From contig DAOVWW010000100.1 of assembly GCA_030636465.1 (NCBI GenBank), positions 1 through 6,137 of the forward strand: 6,137 nt of DNA. Direction: 5' to 3'. Positions 6,102 to 6,137 of this stretch are shown here, piece by piece. The position numbers were made by a program, and so were the translations under genes. The notes below the pieces were generated by a model. It saw nothing but the letters and a program-made list of their open reading frames with translations. It was not told the origin of the DNA and made no database searches. The DNA comes from Gammaproteobacteria bacterium (GTDB lineage: Bacteria; Pseudomonadota; Gammaproteobacteria; BMS3Bbin11). The first letter of the stretch is position 1; each line of letters opens with the position of its first letter.

Positions 6102-6106
6102 AAATA

Positions 6107-6137
6107 TGGCTCCCCGAGACGGGCTCGAACCGCCGAC
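6107..6137 (-). tRNA. tRNA 3' portion (probably tRNA-Asn), truncated by the window edge
   Basis: On the minus strand the last 31 bases end in an encoded CCA (6109-6107) preceded by a discriminator G and the 3' acceptor strand TCGGGGA. Before this is a complete T-arm: stem GGCGG, loop TTCGAGC, stem CCGTC, pairing with one G-T wobble. A TCCCCGA acceptor start with discriminator G fits gammaproteobacterial tRNA-Asn as I recall it, but the anticodon lies beyond the window so the identity is inferred. The terminator six bases past the CCA suggests it is the last gene of its transcript. Confidence 0.88.

Noticed and set aside
6005..6137. tRNA 3' end as an attachment site of an integrated element.
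   Set aside because: No integrase gene and no second copy of the tRNA 3' sequence occur in the window, so nothing supports an integration event here.

Overview
The window looks like chromosomal DNA of a gammaproteobacterium with moderate, by eye mid-40s percent, G+C. This rests on the style of the proteins (GAF/HD-GYP phosphodiesterase, A-type Fe-S carrier, small outer-membrane beta-barrel with a Gram-negative signal peptide) and on the 3' half of a tRNA, probably tRNA-Asn, with an encoded CCA. The genus cannot be fixed from the sequence. There is no insertion sequence, CRISPR array, phage gene or rRNA.

Layout from left to right. Positions 72-1709 (minus) encode a GAF plus HD-GYP protein with all catalytic motifs intact, predicted to degrade cyclic-di-GMP. 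A 128-bp divergent intergenic region separates it from a plus-strand pair. The first gene of the pair (1838-2230) is an HesB/IscA-type iron-sulfur carrier whose usual Cys-Gly-Cys C-terminus is replaced by a long Gly/Cys tail. The second, 45 bp later (2276-3535, GTG start), is an ATP-grasp ligase of the amino-acid-ligase type. The pair converges on a minus-strand outer-membrane beta-barrel gene (3578-4339). An 11-bp perfect inverted repeat spans the 3' end of the ligase gene. Upstream of the barrel gene lies a 180-bp AT-rich gap with a possible sigma-70 promoter, then a minus-strand gene for a conserved-looking 142-residue protein of unknown function (4520-4948). A 111-bp region separates that from a divergent plus-strand gene (5060-6004) for a 314-residue protein with a hydrophobic segment at each end. 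The window closes with a strong bidirectional terminator (6060-6101) and the truncated tRNA on the minus strand (6107-6137).

How the genes may work together. The only convincing operon is the Fe-S-carrier-like gene plus the ATP-grasp ligase. This is the most interesting part of the window: the carrier has lost the CxC ligand pair of its family and gained a tail resembling Gly/Cys-rich peptide substrates, while its partner belongs to a superfamily that makes peptide-like bonds. A substrate-enzyme relationship is a hypothesis only; an altered metal-binding tail is the simpler reading. The c-di-GMP enzyme, the barrel protein and the two uncharacterised genes appear to be separate transcription units. 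No known multi-gene defence, secretion or mobile system is visible.
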